A stretch of 64,000 bases of DNA, taken from NCBI GenBank assembly GCA_013396635.1, contig WBMW01005147.1, positions 106,024 through 170,023 on the forward strand. Reading direction: 5' to 3'. This DNA comes from Penelope pileata (Eukaryota; Chordata; Aves; Galliformes; Cracidae). Both the position numbers and the translations under genes were made by a program. Positions 38,401-50,400 of the stretch are shown here, one piece after another; the first letter of the stretch is position 1, and each line of letters opens with the position of its first letter. The notes under the pieces were generated by a model. That model did no database searches. It saw only the letters and a list, made by a program, of their open reading frames with translations, and was not told the DNA's origin.

Positions 38401-41400
38401 TTGTCCAGCGTCCTACATTTTGGATGTGCTTTCGGAAGTAATGTAAAGGGAGTAGTACTGTGCTTATGCAGCGCATCGAGAGAGTGTGTCATGGACAAAG
38501 ATGAAGGGGGAGAAAGAGATCACCATTGGAGAAGTGAATAAACAAGATAATATGCACAGCAAGATGCTGTCATGAATGCTGTCATGAATGAAGTCACTTA
38601 AGGGCAGAAAAGAGAGAAGTATAGATATGTAATATTGATTGCAATCTCAAGAGGTTTTATCTTTGTGGAGGTGGGATCAGTGCAACTGCCGAAGACACAG
38701 AGAACTCTGCAGCACAGCTGGCTGGTGGGAAGTGACAACATGAAGATATGGAAAACGAAGCTGGGAGTGGTATCATGGAAAAAGGGGGAACAGGAGAGAA
38801 ACATTTTCAGCTAAGAAGTGCCTGTTATCTCACACTTCATTTCTGTCTATCCAGCTGTATCATGTTGTAGGCCACAGTTGTGTTTTTCTCTGAGTTTGGA
38901 AAATGTCTTGCACGCTTTTGTATGCTACAGAAAGCAGTAAATACCATACAGTTGGCTGTTATTATGTATGCAATACCAGTCTAGGTCTAAAGTAATACAA
39001 GCTCATTGTTTTTGTCTGTAAAGATGATTCCACCAAAATCTAGGATGGTATGATTTTTTTTCCTTATGTTCACTAAGTCTTCAGCAATGAAAGAATATTT
39101 TGTATTTTAGGATGTAGGTGTCCAGGTCTTGTCTAATGCAGAGTTTTTTTTTATCCTATAGTTGATACTTGCAAGCAGGATGTACTCCAGAAGAAGAAGA
39201 ATGCTGTCTTGGTGGATGGAGTTGTCCTAAATGGTCCAATAATTGACTCAAAATCAGGAGAGAAATTTCTGGAAGAGGCCTGTAAGATTATAATGGAAGA
39301 AGTAATCCAGAAAGCTGATGATGTTACAGAAAAGGTAAACCCATAGAGTTTTGTTGAAAAGTTGTGGCAGAGATAATGAACAATAAATCAATTTTTTTGT
39401 AGCTGTATTTTATTGCACTTCAAGTAGCCTCAGAGTTGCTTCTAGCCTGTGTCAAGTCAAATCATGAAAACCTTTCAATAACACAGTTAGTATACCTATT
39501 TGTCAGAAAATAATATTTATTTATTTATTTATCGTTTCGGAGTGCAATGGTGACTTTCTTTGAGCTGACAAATGGGTGCAGTGTTTTTCCTGTTTTGGGT
39601 GTGGGGAGCTGTTTGCTCCTCAGAGGCACTGGTATTAGAGAAGAAGGAACAGTGGATGCAGTTCCACCGTGGAAGGGCAATATTATGAGATTGCCCTGGG
39701 TTTCACAGAACCCATGCTTAAGTGGGTGTATTGGAAGGGAACCTGAAAATGAAGCATGCTTGCCTTTGAGCATGCAGAGATTGCTCCCACCTCTGGGCAG
39801 AATAGCATCTGAAAGTGCTGGTGTTACAAATCCTTAGCTAAGGGCAGAATTTGACTGGTAGGCCTCTCACTCCTAGCTAGAATACATAACCCATCAGCAA
39901 CAGAGCTGGATGACTTAAGGCTGACTCTTTAAATTGCAGCATTTAAACAGGCACGCCTTCTCCCAATCTTTTATGCCTTTCAGCCTTCCCCACTCTAATT
40001 TTTACAGTCAAGGAATACCTGAGATGAGATAAAACCAAGATTGCATGAGAGCAGCTTAGCAGACATATTGTCTTGGTGGCCTGCTGCACTCCAGTGGGCA
40101 GTTCTGGAAAACAGTGCTGAACACGGTGCTTACCTGGCATCTTTATAACTGTCTTCCTTTTAGCTAACCTGTTCACTGTTGGTGTCTCCCATCTACCCAT
40201 CATTAGGTTTGTGAATGGCGGGCCCCTGAAACACTGAAGAAGATTCTTGATCTGGAAATGAGGGACACTGGAGAATCCCATCAGAAACTCTTGCAAATCT
40301 GCCAGGATGTGATACAGTACAGTGTCAAAACTAGTAAGAATGCAACTTCTAATGAAATAGTTTTGTTATATGCTAACCTAGGAAGATAGGATAGTGCTTA
40401 TTACCTCTGTTACCTTTCAGGAAACTAGGGATTTGAATATTTGCTTTGTACTTGCCTATACGAATATGCAAATATTTGGTTGTGTTTCACTTGTTTGACT
40501 GAATGCAGGTCATGATAGGTGTCTGTGATTGCCTAAAAGGTGTTGTTAAAGAAAACTAACCAAAAACTAATTCTCCTAATGCCATTGATGTTAATGGTAG
40601 ATTCTGTCTTTTTGAAGTCTTGTGAAAGTTGCCTAGACATGTATGATATAACGGTCTAACAAAACAAACAGTAGAAAGATCTTTGTATGTAATTTCATGC
40701 TGAGTGGTGAGGAGTGCAATCACCATCACTGCCCTTGAACAAATAAGAATGCATTCTTAGTGATGATTATCCTGCATTTGCTATTGCTCTCTATTGAGCA
40801 ATAGTCTTGTAGGGTGTTAATTTGTTGATAGGCAGTAATTCCCATTCCAGATGCTGTGAGAAGAGAGCCTGCAATGTTTCAGAGATGGTACACGACATCT
40901 CTGCAAGATTGGTTCTCTATGGGTAACCTTTCTGCAGCAAGTGAGGTATAATTCAATCAACAAAAACGGATGTATGGGAAATAGTGTTATTGATCAGAAA
41001 ATGAGAAGGAAATGTGATATAATAGCTGTGCATTTCCGGGGCACATTCCTTACTACAGTCTCTATTGCTACAGTAAGTAAAAGCATAAAATAATTTTGAG
41101 GATGATCATATCTCTGAAAGTAGTAATACTGATCTAAAGGGGCAGTACATTAACAATATGGAGATGTCATTACAGAGCTAATGGAAGGCATTCTGTTTAT
41201 CTCACTTTTGCAAACTGCTTTCAAATTTTCATTTGTTATACTGTCACTTTAGAAAGAATATAAAGTGTGAAAAATCTGCTGTGTGAACAGTTTTTAGTCT
41301 AAGTATAAACATTTATTGAAGCCTCAGATATAATAGGCATGGAGCCATGCAGTTTGCCTGGTTTTGCATGTAGAAGTACAATGCTATGGATTAAAATTTA

Positions 41401-44400
41401 GGTGGTGACCCCATTGCTGAACTGACTTGCTTTTCTTGTCAGCAATAGTATAGATTTTTTTCTCATAATTTAGTTATTTTGGTGTTTCAGGGCAAGTAAA
41501 CGATTCCTTCTCACTCTTCAGTCTGCAGCAGGATTTTCCAAGCTGTTATGCTGCCTCCCTGTATCAGTACTGAGACTGGTGGAGTACAGGCAGAGCTGCC
41601 TGGGATTGGCAGGTTCCTGTGTTCTATTGCTTAGCAAAACTTGGGTGAACATCCATTGCGTCCTACAGAGACCACTGTTAAAGGCTACTGTGCATAGTCA
41701 GTTGTCAATCACTTCTTTTTTCATTGTAAAGCTTGTGAATAACACACATTTATTCTGTGCACTACTTACATCGCTCAAATCTTGTTTTGGGACCTAAAAA
41801 TGCTTCTAAGTTTTACTTTCAAAGGATTGTCTAACCTAAAACAAGGGCAGTATGTCTATAAAATACTGGGAGAATGATGGAATGAATCATGGTTAACAGT
41901 GATCAGCATTCAGTCAAGAGAGCCTGTGATACATTCTCTTTTCATGTACGTTCTGTCACTGCTTGCTTTTCATCTATATTTTCAGGTCATCCGAGATTTT
42001 TCAATCAGCTGTATGCTGGAATAGATTATTACTCATTAGTGGCTCGTTTCATTACTGAAGCATTAAACCCAAGTGTGTAAGTGTAGTTCTTTGTACTCTA
42101 AATAATGAATCTAGCATACTTTTTGAAGTAACGTCTTCCCTCTCCTCTCCCCGCCTCCCCCCCCCGCCTTGTGATTTTCTGTTTTCCTGTTTTCAGTGTT
42201 ACAGAGGAGGTAGAAACGATGCAGGAATTTGGGAAAGAATATGGTCTGGATTGGCTGAATAGCTCACGAGAAACTTGGCGAAGCTGATGATTTTTCTGGT
42301 TTATGAGCTGATGAGAGATCTTTATTTTTTAACACTTTTAAATCTAGTCTTCTTTTTCTTAGTACATAAAAATATAAAAATGAAATAATCAAGCTTACTT
42401 AGTTCTTTAGTTGCTTTAAAGCACTCTGCACAGAGTTGAGTGCAAATGATTACCTGTCTACCATTTACTTGCAGATGTAAAGCCTAAGCAAAAATGTCAT
42501 TGCTGCTTGCAATAGATCATTATAGCTGAAGTTCAAGCATTGTGACCTACGTTAAAATCACACACTGCAGTATTACTTTGAGAGTGGAACTGTCAATGTA
42601 ATACTGTCAGGAAGTATTGCTCTTCTGGGTCAGATCCATAGCGTTTTTAGTTTAGAGTTTTACTGCTGTTGGTGATCAGCTTCTGATACATTAGAAAAAG
42701 GTACAAGAAACCTCTTTATCTAATTTTAACAAGATTCTGTGACATGACTTCTGTAAGCTTGATACCAATTGTGATGCTTTTATTTTTGTTCAGATATACA
42801 TATGAAGTATCCCCTGTGTTTCTGTTAGTGGAAGAAGCAGTCATCAAGAAAATGATTGAGTTCATAGGCTGGGAAGAAGGTGATGGCATATTTAACCCAG
42901 GTAAGAGCAGTTCACATTTTCAAGATGAGTCATGATAAACCATCTGATACAGTAATTCTATGGACATTTATTTGTGTAGAATATTTGAAAATGCATGGAA
43001 ACTATTGTGCCCAGGCTTACTTTATGTCTTCTAGAAATAATTCTGTGAATCAGCAACTGAATGAAAACAGTTCTACAAGAAATGTGATTGTAGGGAAATG
43101 AATTGTTTATAACAGAAGCTCTTCTTGACCTTACTAACAATACCAATAGCTTTATTGGACTGAGTCACTGGATGATAGGCAGGGAGCTGATGTAGTTGCT
43201 TGACACCAGCCAGTGGTGCCTGGAGGCACTGGTATGTTTAGTCTGCCTATCACATGTGGGAGCCAGAGTCTGTTTTAGTGGATTTGTCATGAACTTAATT
43301 CTTTGAGTTTTGGTAGTTTTTTGAAATGTTATGAATAGGCCCATCATACAAAGATTTCTGAAGCTTCTTGATAGGCCTCATTTTTCAAATATTCTGTAAA
43401 GCAGCATTCCATTCCCATGTATGGAAATAACAAAGCATTGTATTATTCCACAGATTATTCAAATTCCAAGTTATTATGTTGGATGTGAAGTTTGTGTGTC
43501 TAGGTTAGGGATGGGAAAGGAACTTAAATTAGGAAATGCATTTAGTGCTCCCCCTTCAAAAGTGAAACAGGAAGGTCAGGAATTCTATCCTACGTATGAG
43601 TAGTAGGAAAATAAAAAATAAATAAACTAAAATTCCCTGAAAAACATATGGAAAAGTATATTAGTGATATGGATTTCTTCATGCCATATTTGATGTATAC
43701 TTTCAGTAGAATCTTTGCTTTTACTGCAGACTGGTTTAATTCAAACTTACTGAGATACTGCCAATAGATAAATGAATTATACCTTTTAATGCTAGTTTTA
43801 TGTAAGACTTTTCTTCTCCTTCCTTCTTCTCTTTTTAAGTAAATAAAACCTGTCCAGGTTATACCTTGCAGATCTTCCAGATCCCACTCAACACAGGTGG
43901 CTGAGCTGGTGCTGCTTTGATGTATATCAGAAGGTGCTGTTGCAGGGTGCTCTCCATCAGGGAGAACGGTTTAAGCACAGTTCTTACTTCTTTGGGAAAT
44001 ATCTCCAAAGAGCGTTCGTTCCAGCTCTGTTTCCTTTCATGATGCAATTCCTTGTATCTGCATATTTTTTGGGGAGGAATTAAGTTATGATGGATGTGTC
44101 CATAGGCTAACTATGTGATTTATTTTTTTCCTAATAGGTCAATCACTCAGACACAGGAAAGGTGCTGGGACTGGTTAATATGGTACTTGTGTGTCTCTTT
44201 TTGCAGGTGGCTCTGTTTCTAATATGTATGCTATGAACTTAGCAAGATACAGATTTTGTCCAGAGATAAAAGAAAAAGGGCTCTCAGGTTTGCCAAGACT
44301 AGTCCTGTTCACTTCGGAAGAGGTAAAAACAGCAAAAAAGCTTTTGTACTCATTCTAAAGTGTCTAACAACGAACTTCATTTTTCAATAGCTGCAAAATT

Positions 44401-47400
44401 ATACCAATTGCATGTCTGATTGGGACCCTGGTACAGTGAATTTGCCATCAGTGAATGAGGTGAAATATCTGACCTGTCTGGAGGAGTTTGATGATAAATT
44501 TTCCTACAGAAACTCTCATGTTGTTTGACCATGACCAGAAGACCACAGTAGAAGAAGAGGTTGTACATGGGGCAAACCTGAAGACAAATGCATGTGGGAT
44601 GTTGTGAAGGTCTGCAGCTTTTGATTTCTTACAGCATAAAGTCTAGCATGAACCATGTATTGGTTTCAGAAGTCAAAAGTTTTTTATTGCAAGATGTCAA
44701 AGTTTATACTGAGCTGAGCTCTTCTGGGCTTATGAACTGGCTCTCTGCGGCTACCACTCTGCCCTATATCTGATCACAGAGTCTGTGGTAGAGAACCAAA
44801 CCTGCCACAAAATATTTGGGCATAACCTGCTGAATCTTGAGACAGTTCTTATTTAAATAATAGGAAAATATGGCTAATTCTAAAGTTTTTGAGTAATATC
44901 AGCTCAAATTGCCCATGGAAAATGGTTCATACACTTATTCTGAAGCTAACTTCTTTTTTTAGAGGCTTTTTTTTTCTCACTTCTCCTTCCAATTTTAAGT
45001 TACTTGCTGGATTATTGCAGAAGTGTTATCACAAACTCTACCGTATTAAAGTTCCAGTGGTGGTGAGGACCCCATTGTAATAGGGTATATGTAGTTACTG
45101 ACATAATTGTAGCTCACAAGCTTATGCCCCAAACAGTTTGCAGGGTAAATAGACAAGAGAGACTTATTTTGAAGAGATCTAAGAGACGCAATCATTATGT
45201 AAGTTGTCCCAGAAATTTAATTAATCCAAATGCCCTAAGTAGTATGTTTTTTAAGGCCAAACATTTATTTTTTTCTTTCTGAAAAATGTGTGTATGAAAA
45301 CCATGTACCAGTTCGTACCATTCATTGCATTTCACCTTTAAAATAGCTGAAGAGGAAAAAATGGTGTTGAGACATTTTAATGCTTCTGAAATGAAGCATA
45401 TAGAATTTTCATCATGAAGTAACATTTGATTTCAGTGCAAGGTTTAAATACAAGTGCACTCAAGGCAAAACAAACAAATTTCATTTACTTTGGTATTTTT
45501 GCTTCACCAGACCCTAACCGTAAATCACAGAGAAAAAAAAATAGGTTAAATTACTTCTAAGGCAATGTTATTGATCTGTAATACCTTGCTTGATTCACAA
45601 AACCATTCTGTCTTTAGTACTCAGTAACCACTTGCTGTAAAATTGCCATCTGTACTGAGTGTCCAAGTTATGTTACCTTTTGGAAGTTAGTTTAATTCAG
45701 ATATGTCCTGTTATTGAAAGTGTATTTAATAAAAGGCCATTGCTGAAAAGAAGTACATAAATGCTCGTGTCACATACTTCATTTTTTATTGTATGCTTTT
45801 ACTTTGAGGATTGTTTAGTTTTACTGTTTTTATTCTGAAGAAGTACTTGGAGGGCAGAGACCTGTTTTGCATTGTGCAAGCAAGTGATTAAAAAAAAATG
45901 ATAATGGAGATGTGGCGGCCTGTGTTTAGCTTTAAAGTGACTAAGGCAAATAGTGTTGGCATGGAGAAGCCACGAGACTTTAATGAACTGAGAGTATTGA
46001 TGAGGAGTCAAAATACACTGTCAGCTCAAGGCACTTGTGTTGTTTTAGGGCTTGGCTTCAGCACTGTTGAAATTAAATTATTTTTGCCTCATGTTGCCAA
46101 GTCCCACAGTTTCTGTCTAGCGCTTGGCAGACTGGAAGAGTTGCCTTGCTGAAGTGCAGGGGAATGGACGGACTTGTCAGTGACTTAATTTTGTGTGACC
46201 TTGGGGCTATGTATTCTTCATAGTTTTGTGGATAATATGAAGGTCTATGTTTAGTGTGTGGCACAACAAAGGTCCTCACATGCTCCATTTGGTCTTCAGC
46301 AAAAACGTGCTCTTTGTTCCTGCAAGTAAAATACTAAACTACCTTAAATTATTGTGATATTCCATGAACATGCTACTTTTCTGTAGCTCTCTTGCTGGAC
46401 AGTTACAGAGTGATTCCTCTTGAGACTGTGGTGGTAGTAAAGAAAGTGTTAAATCTCACTTTCTTAAAGTATGGTTAGAGTTTCTGTAGCACCTGAACAC
46501 AACTGTAGTTGTAGAACACAGCCCACCTACTTACCATTTTTATCCATTTGAACTTTATTCTGATCTGAAAGGTAGGAATTTGCTAAATTTGAGGTAACTG
46601 AGAGTAGAAGAGTGTATGGGTAAACAGTTGAAATGTACCTGCTGATACGAGCATTTTGTAGATGCAATGAAACTAAATTCCTCCCCAATGCAACTTGATC
46701 ATGAAAGTAATAAAGTGGAAAAACACAACTTTAACTCACCATGTTGTCCTCTGTTGAAATTACCACAGAGAAAAATGAGTAATAAAACCATCTCGCAATA
46801 ATGTGATCGCTTTATGCAATCATGTTTCTAGGAAACTCTTCAAAATCAAGAAAACAAATTTATCTTCTGTTTTAATGAGCGTAGGGGGAAAGTACCTTTT
46901 CTTTGCAAATCTTATTAGGAAAAGAAAACAGTCTAGCTAATGTTAAAACAGTACAGCAGCACATCTTAAATGCACTGTTTTGGTTTGATCTTGTGCTTAA
47001 TGGCATTCGTTTTTCACTCCTAATGGCAATTATTATATTAGTTAATATGTCCAATCAAAATCACAAAAGGCATGGCAAGAGTAGTCTGAACTCATAGTAT
47101 TAAAAGTTATTACTTGATATTTTATATATAATATAGATACAAATAATATATTTTATCTGAGTATTCCTTTCTCCTTTTTGGAAATGGCACTATCAACAAA
47201 TGAACTAATTGACATTGTTGTGACTGGAGCTGCTAAATGTTCTCTGCTATATTTTTTCTTAAAATGATGTGGTGCAATTTAGGCTTCTGGTTACGATAGT
47301 GAAAAAAGAAAATTCTTGTATGTTTTCAATCGATATTTCTGAAAGATTACTTTGATGAGAAAAAGGAAACACATCTCAAGTCTGTGTTGTAATATAGAAT

Positions 47401-50400
47401 CATAGAATCTTTAGAGTTGGAAGGGACCTTTAAAGGCCCTTTGGTCCAGCTCCCCTACAGTGAACAGGGACACCTACAGCTAGATCAGGTTGCTCAGAGC
47501 CCTGTCCAGCCTGATGTTGAATGTCACCAAGGACGGGGCTTCCACCATGTCTCTGGGCATCCTGTTCCAGTGCTTCACCACCCTTACTGTAAAGAAAATT
47601 TTTCCTTAAATCCGACCTAAATCTCCCCTTTTAGTTTGAAACCATTTCCCCTTGTCCTATCACCACAGACCCTGCTAAAGAGTCTGTCCCCCTCTTTCTT
47701 ATAGCCCCCCTTTAGATACTGAAAGGCAGCTATCAGATCTCCCCAGAGCCTTCTCCAGGCTTAACAGCCCCAGCTCTCTCAGCCTGTCCTGGTAGGGGAG
47801 GTGCTCCATCCCTTGGATCATTTTGGTGGCCTTCATCTGGATGTGCTCCAACAGGTCCATGTCTCTCCTGTGCTGAGGGATCCCAATTTGGATGCAGTGC
47901 TGCAGGTGAAGTATCACTAGCACAGTGCAGAGGGACAGGATCACCTCCCTCGCCCTGCTGGCCACGCTGCTTTTGATGCAGCCCAGGACATGATTGGCTT
48001 TCTGGGCTGTGGGGGCACATTGCTGTCTCATGTCCAACTTGCCATCTACCAGAACCTCCAACTCCTTTTTGGCAGGGCTGTGCTCTATCCTTTCATCCCC
48101 CAGCTTGTATTGATAGCGAGGGTTGCCACAGCCCAGGTGCAAGACCTTGCACTTGGATTTGTGGAACCTCATGAGGTTCTCCTGGGCCCACTGCTCAATC
48201 CTGTCCAGGTCTCTCTGGATGACATCCCATCCCTCAGGCATGTCAGCTACACCACACAGCTTGGTATCATCTGCAAACTTGCTGAGGGTGTACTCTATCT
48301 CACTGTCAGTGTCATTGATGAAGATATTGAATGGCATCAACAGTGAGATGCACCCTCAGCAAGAATATACACCTTGTCCCTTTTCTGTCCTACTGTAAAC
48401 CTACCAAATTTTATCAGGTCTTCAGTAGGACAGAAGGAGGAACAGAAGTACTCGTAAATGTGATAAATAATACACCCAGCAGCCTGTTTTGTTTTGCTCT
48501 TCTCTCTATTCTTCCCCCTTTCTGCTCTTTGATATAACCTCTCAAGTCTTCAAGTTTATCTTTCTCCCATTCTCCTGGACAATTTTTTACAAAAATATAT
48601 TTGATTTGGTGATTGCTTCTTTATTAGTACACTGATTTTGCAGGTCTACAGCTTTCTGAATTTGAAGCGATCTTATTATTCCTTGTGATTCATAGCTTTC
48701 ATTTGACCCTAATGGACAGAAATCAGTGACAGAAGCTACTGGTATTTTAAATGATTCACTAAGTAGTTGAAAGCATCTCCAAACTTCTACTGAGCAAAAC
48801 ATAGCCATTCTACAATCATTATTACTATTACTGATGTGATGTAAAGCTAATTATCTACCTATGTATCTTGTTATTTTTGTAGCAGTCTAAATGAATGAGT
48901 CCTAAAGGCTTTGTGAATGTGTCGTGTTGCAAAATCAAGTGTTCTTAGAACTACCTGATACTATCAGGTTATATTTTGTATGCTTTTATTTAAAAAGTGT
49001 GCAATGGTGAGGAGAAAAGCTTTTTGTCAAGAAGAAAAAGAGCCCTCTGAGATGATCCATCTCATCAAAATAAGCGTGACAGGCTTTAATATCCCTAATA
49101 TATTCATACCCACACATTAAAATGTTGTACATTTTTCATAATTATGTTCTGCAGTAACTCCATTTATGTGAACTCTCTGGAAGAAAATGGAATTAATTAT
49201 CCACCTGGCTTCACCTCCTGTGTGAAAAGTAACAATTCTAGACATCTTCACGGTTGCTGGAATATGGGTTGTTTTAACTGTTCAGTAATAATGTGAAAAA
49301 AAATCCAATTTTATTTTTTGAGAAGTGGTAATCCAAGGCTTGGATGATCTTGATTCTGAGAAGAGAACTATGTAGTCGTATAAGGTGCTGAATACTCTCA
49401 AAACTCTACTGATATGAGTGGGTAGACATTTATCATGCTGCAGGTTGTTTAGAGTTTGACAGCTCAGAATGAGTTCAGATTATGAGGGCTGTTGTGTCTT
49501 GAATTCCCAGGTTACACTTGAAAATGGATTAAGCTGTGTGAGGTGAACGTACTTTTATTTTGGAATGAGACAAAATGCAGTTATTGCTGAACAACAACAT
49601 GCAGTTATGCTGAACAACACATAGAGCAGGCCCTAATTTATAAGTTGAATGTTGGAAAGACAGTAAGCTAAGATATTTTTAATATTTGTTTAACAAAAAA
49701 AATGGACAGAGTGGATTGTGAGCTCAAATGTCCTTCTCACTTGAGTCATTTTATTGCTTTCTGATTGACTAAAACCTTGTTTCTGACATACTTTAAGTGG
49801 GTGAAGGGGCATCTTTTACAGTCACTTTAAAGGCTTCATACACTAATGCCTTTTATTCAGTGCGAAGTGAGAGGTGCGCAATGTGTATCAGTACTCATTT
49901 GCATTCATTCACAGGCATCTCTGTGACAAGAGCTAGCTAAAATTCTTTGCTGAAATAATAAAATGTAGGTTGGTCCAAAGTGGAACTTTTTTGCAAAATC
50001 CATATGGATTTAAAGACTTCTGAGTTAAATAGCTTTTGGACCTTCTTGTGCATTTGCCTTTTACACTTAATAATACTTTTGTTTCATTTCTATTTAAACA
50101 TTTTGAAACAGTTAATCATTCTGTCCTGATGACACTTCAAATTTTCTAATTTTCATACTAATACAGAATCAGCTTAAAAAATTCATGTCATAAAGCCCAC
50201 ATTTTAAACATGGTGCACATCTTGTTTGTTTTGTTTTATTTTCCTTGCTCTTCAGTGTCATAAATTTTTAAATACAATATGTCTTTCTACTGCATAGCTT
50301 TGTCAATTTGCTTTTTGTGTTAGGATATACTGTTGTTATGACTGTTAGCTGGTATTCAATTGATTTCAGTGTCACTGTCTTCCTATGCTAAGGAATTTTC

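Larger units (their letters stand above)
26467..39161 (+). other. GADL1: GADL1 intron 1 (about 12.7 kb)
   Basis: Begins gtaaac and ends cctatag. It contains the candidate microexon (26841), the mariner derivative (31759-32329), CR1 fragments (34081, 36660) and small microsatellites. Minus-strand frames at 28037-28798 are short and unsupported. Confidence 0.55.
39335..42793 (+). other. GADL1: GADL1 introns 2-4
   Basis: Intron 2 (39335-40206), intron 3 (40334-41985) and intron 4 (42077-42793), excluding exons 3 and 4. Intron 4 carries the C-rich tract and the candidate truncating exon. Otherwise plain intronic sequence. Confidence 0.85.

Noticed and set aside
47733..48020. Second minus-strand frame inside the intron 6 CR1
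   Set aside because: Shadow of the RT frame in another reading frame.
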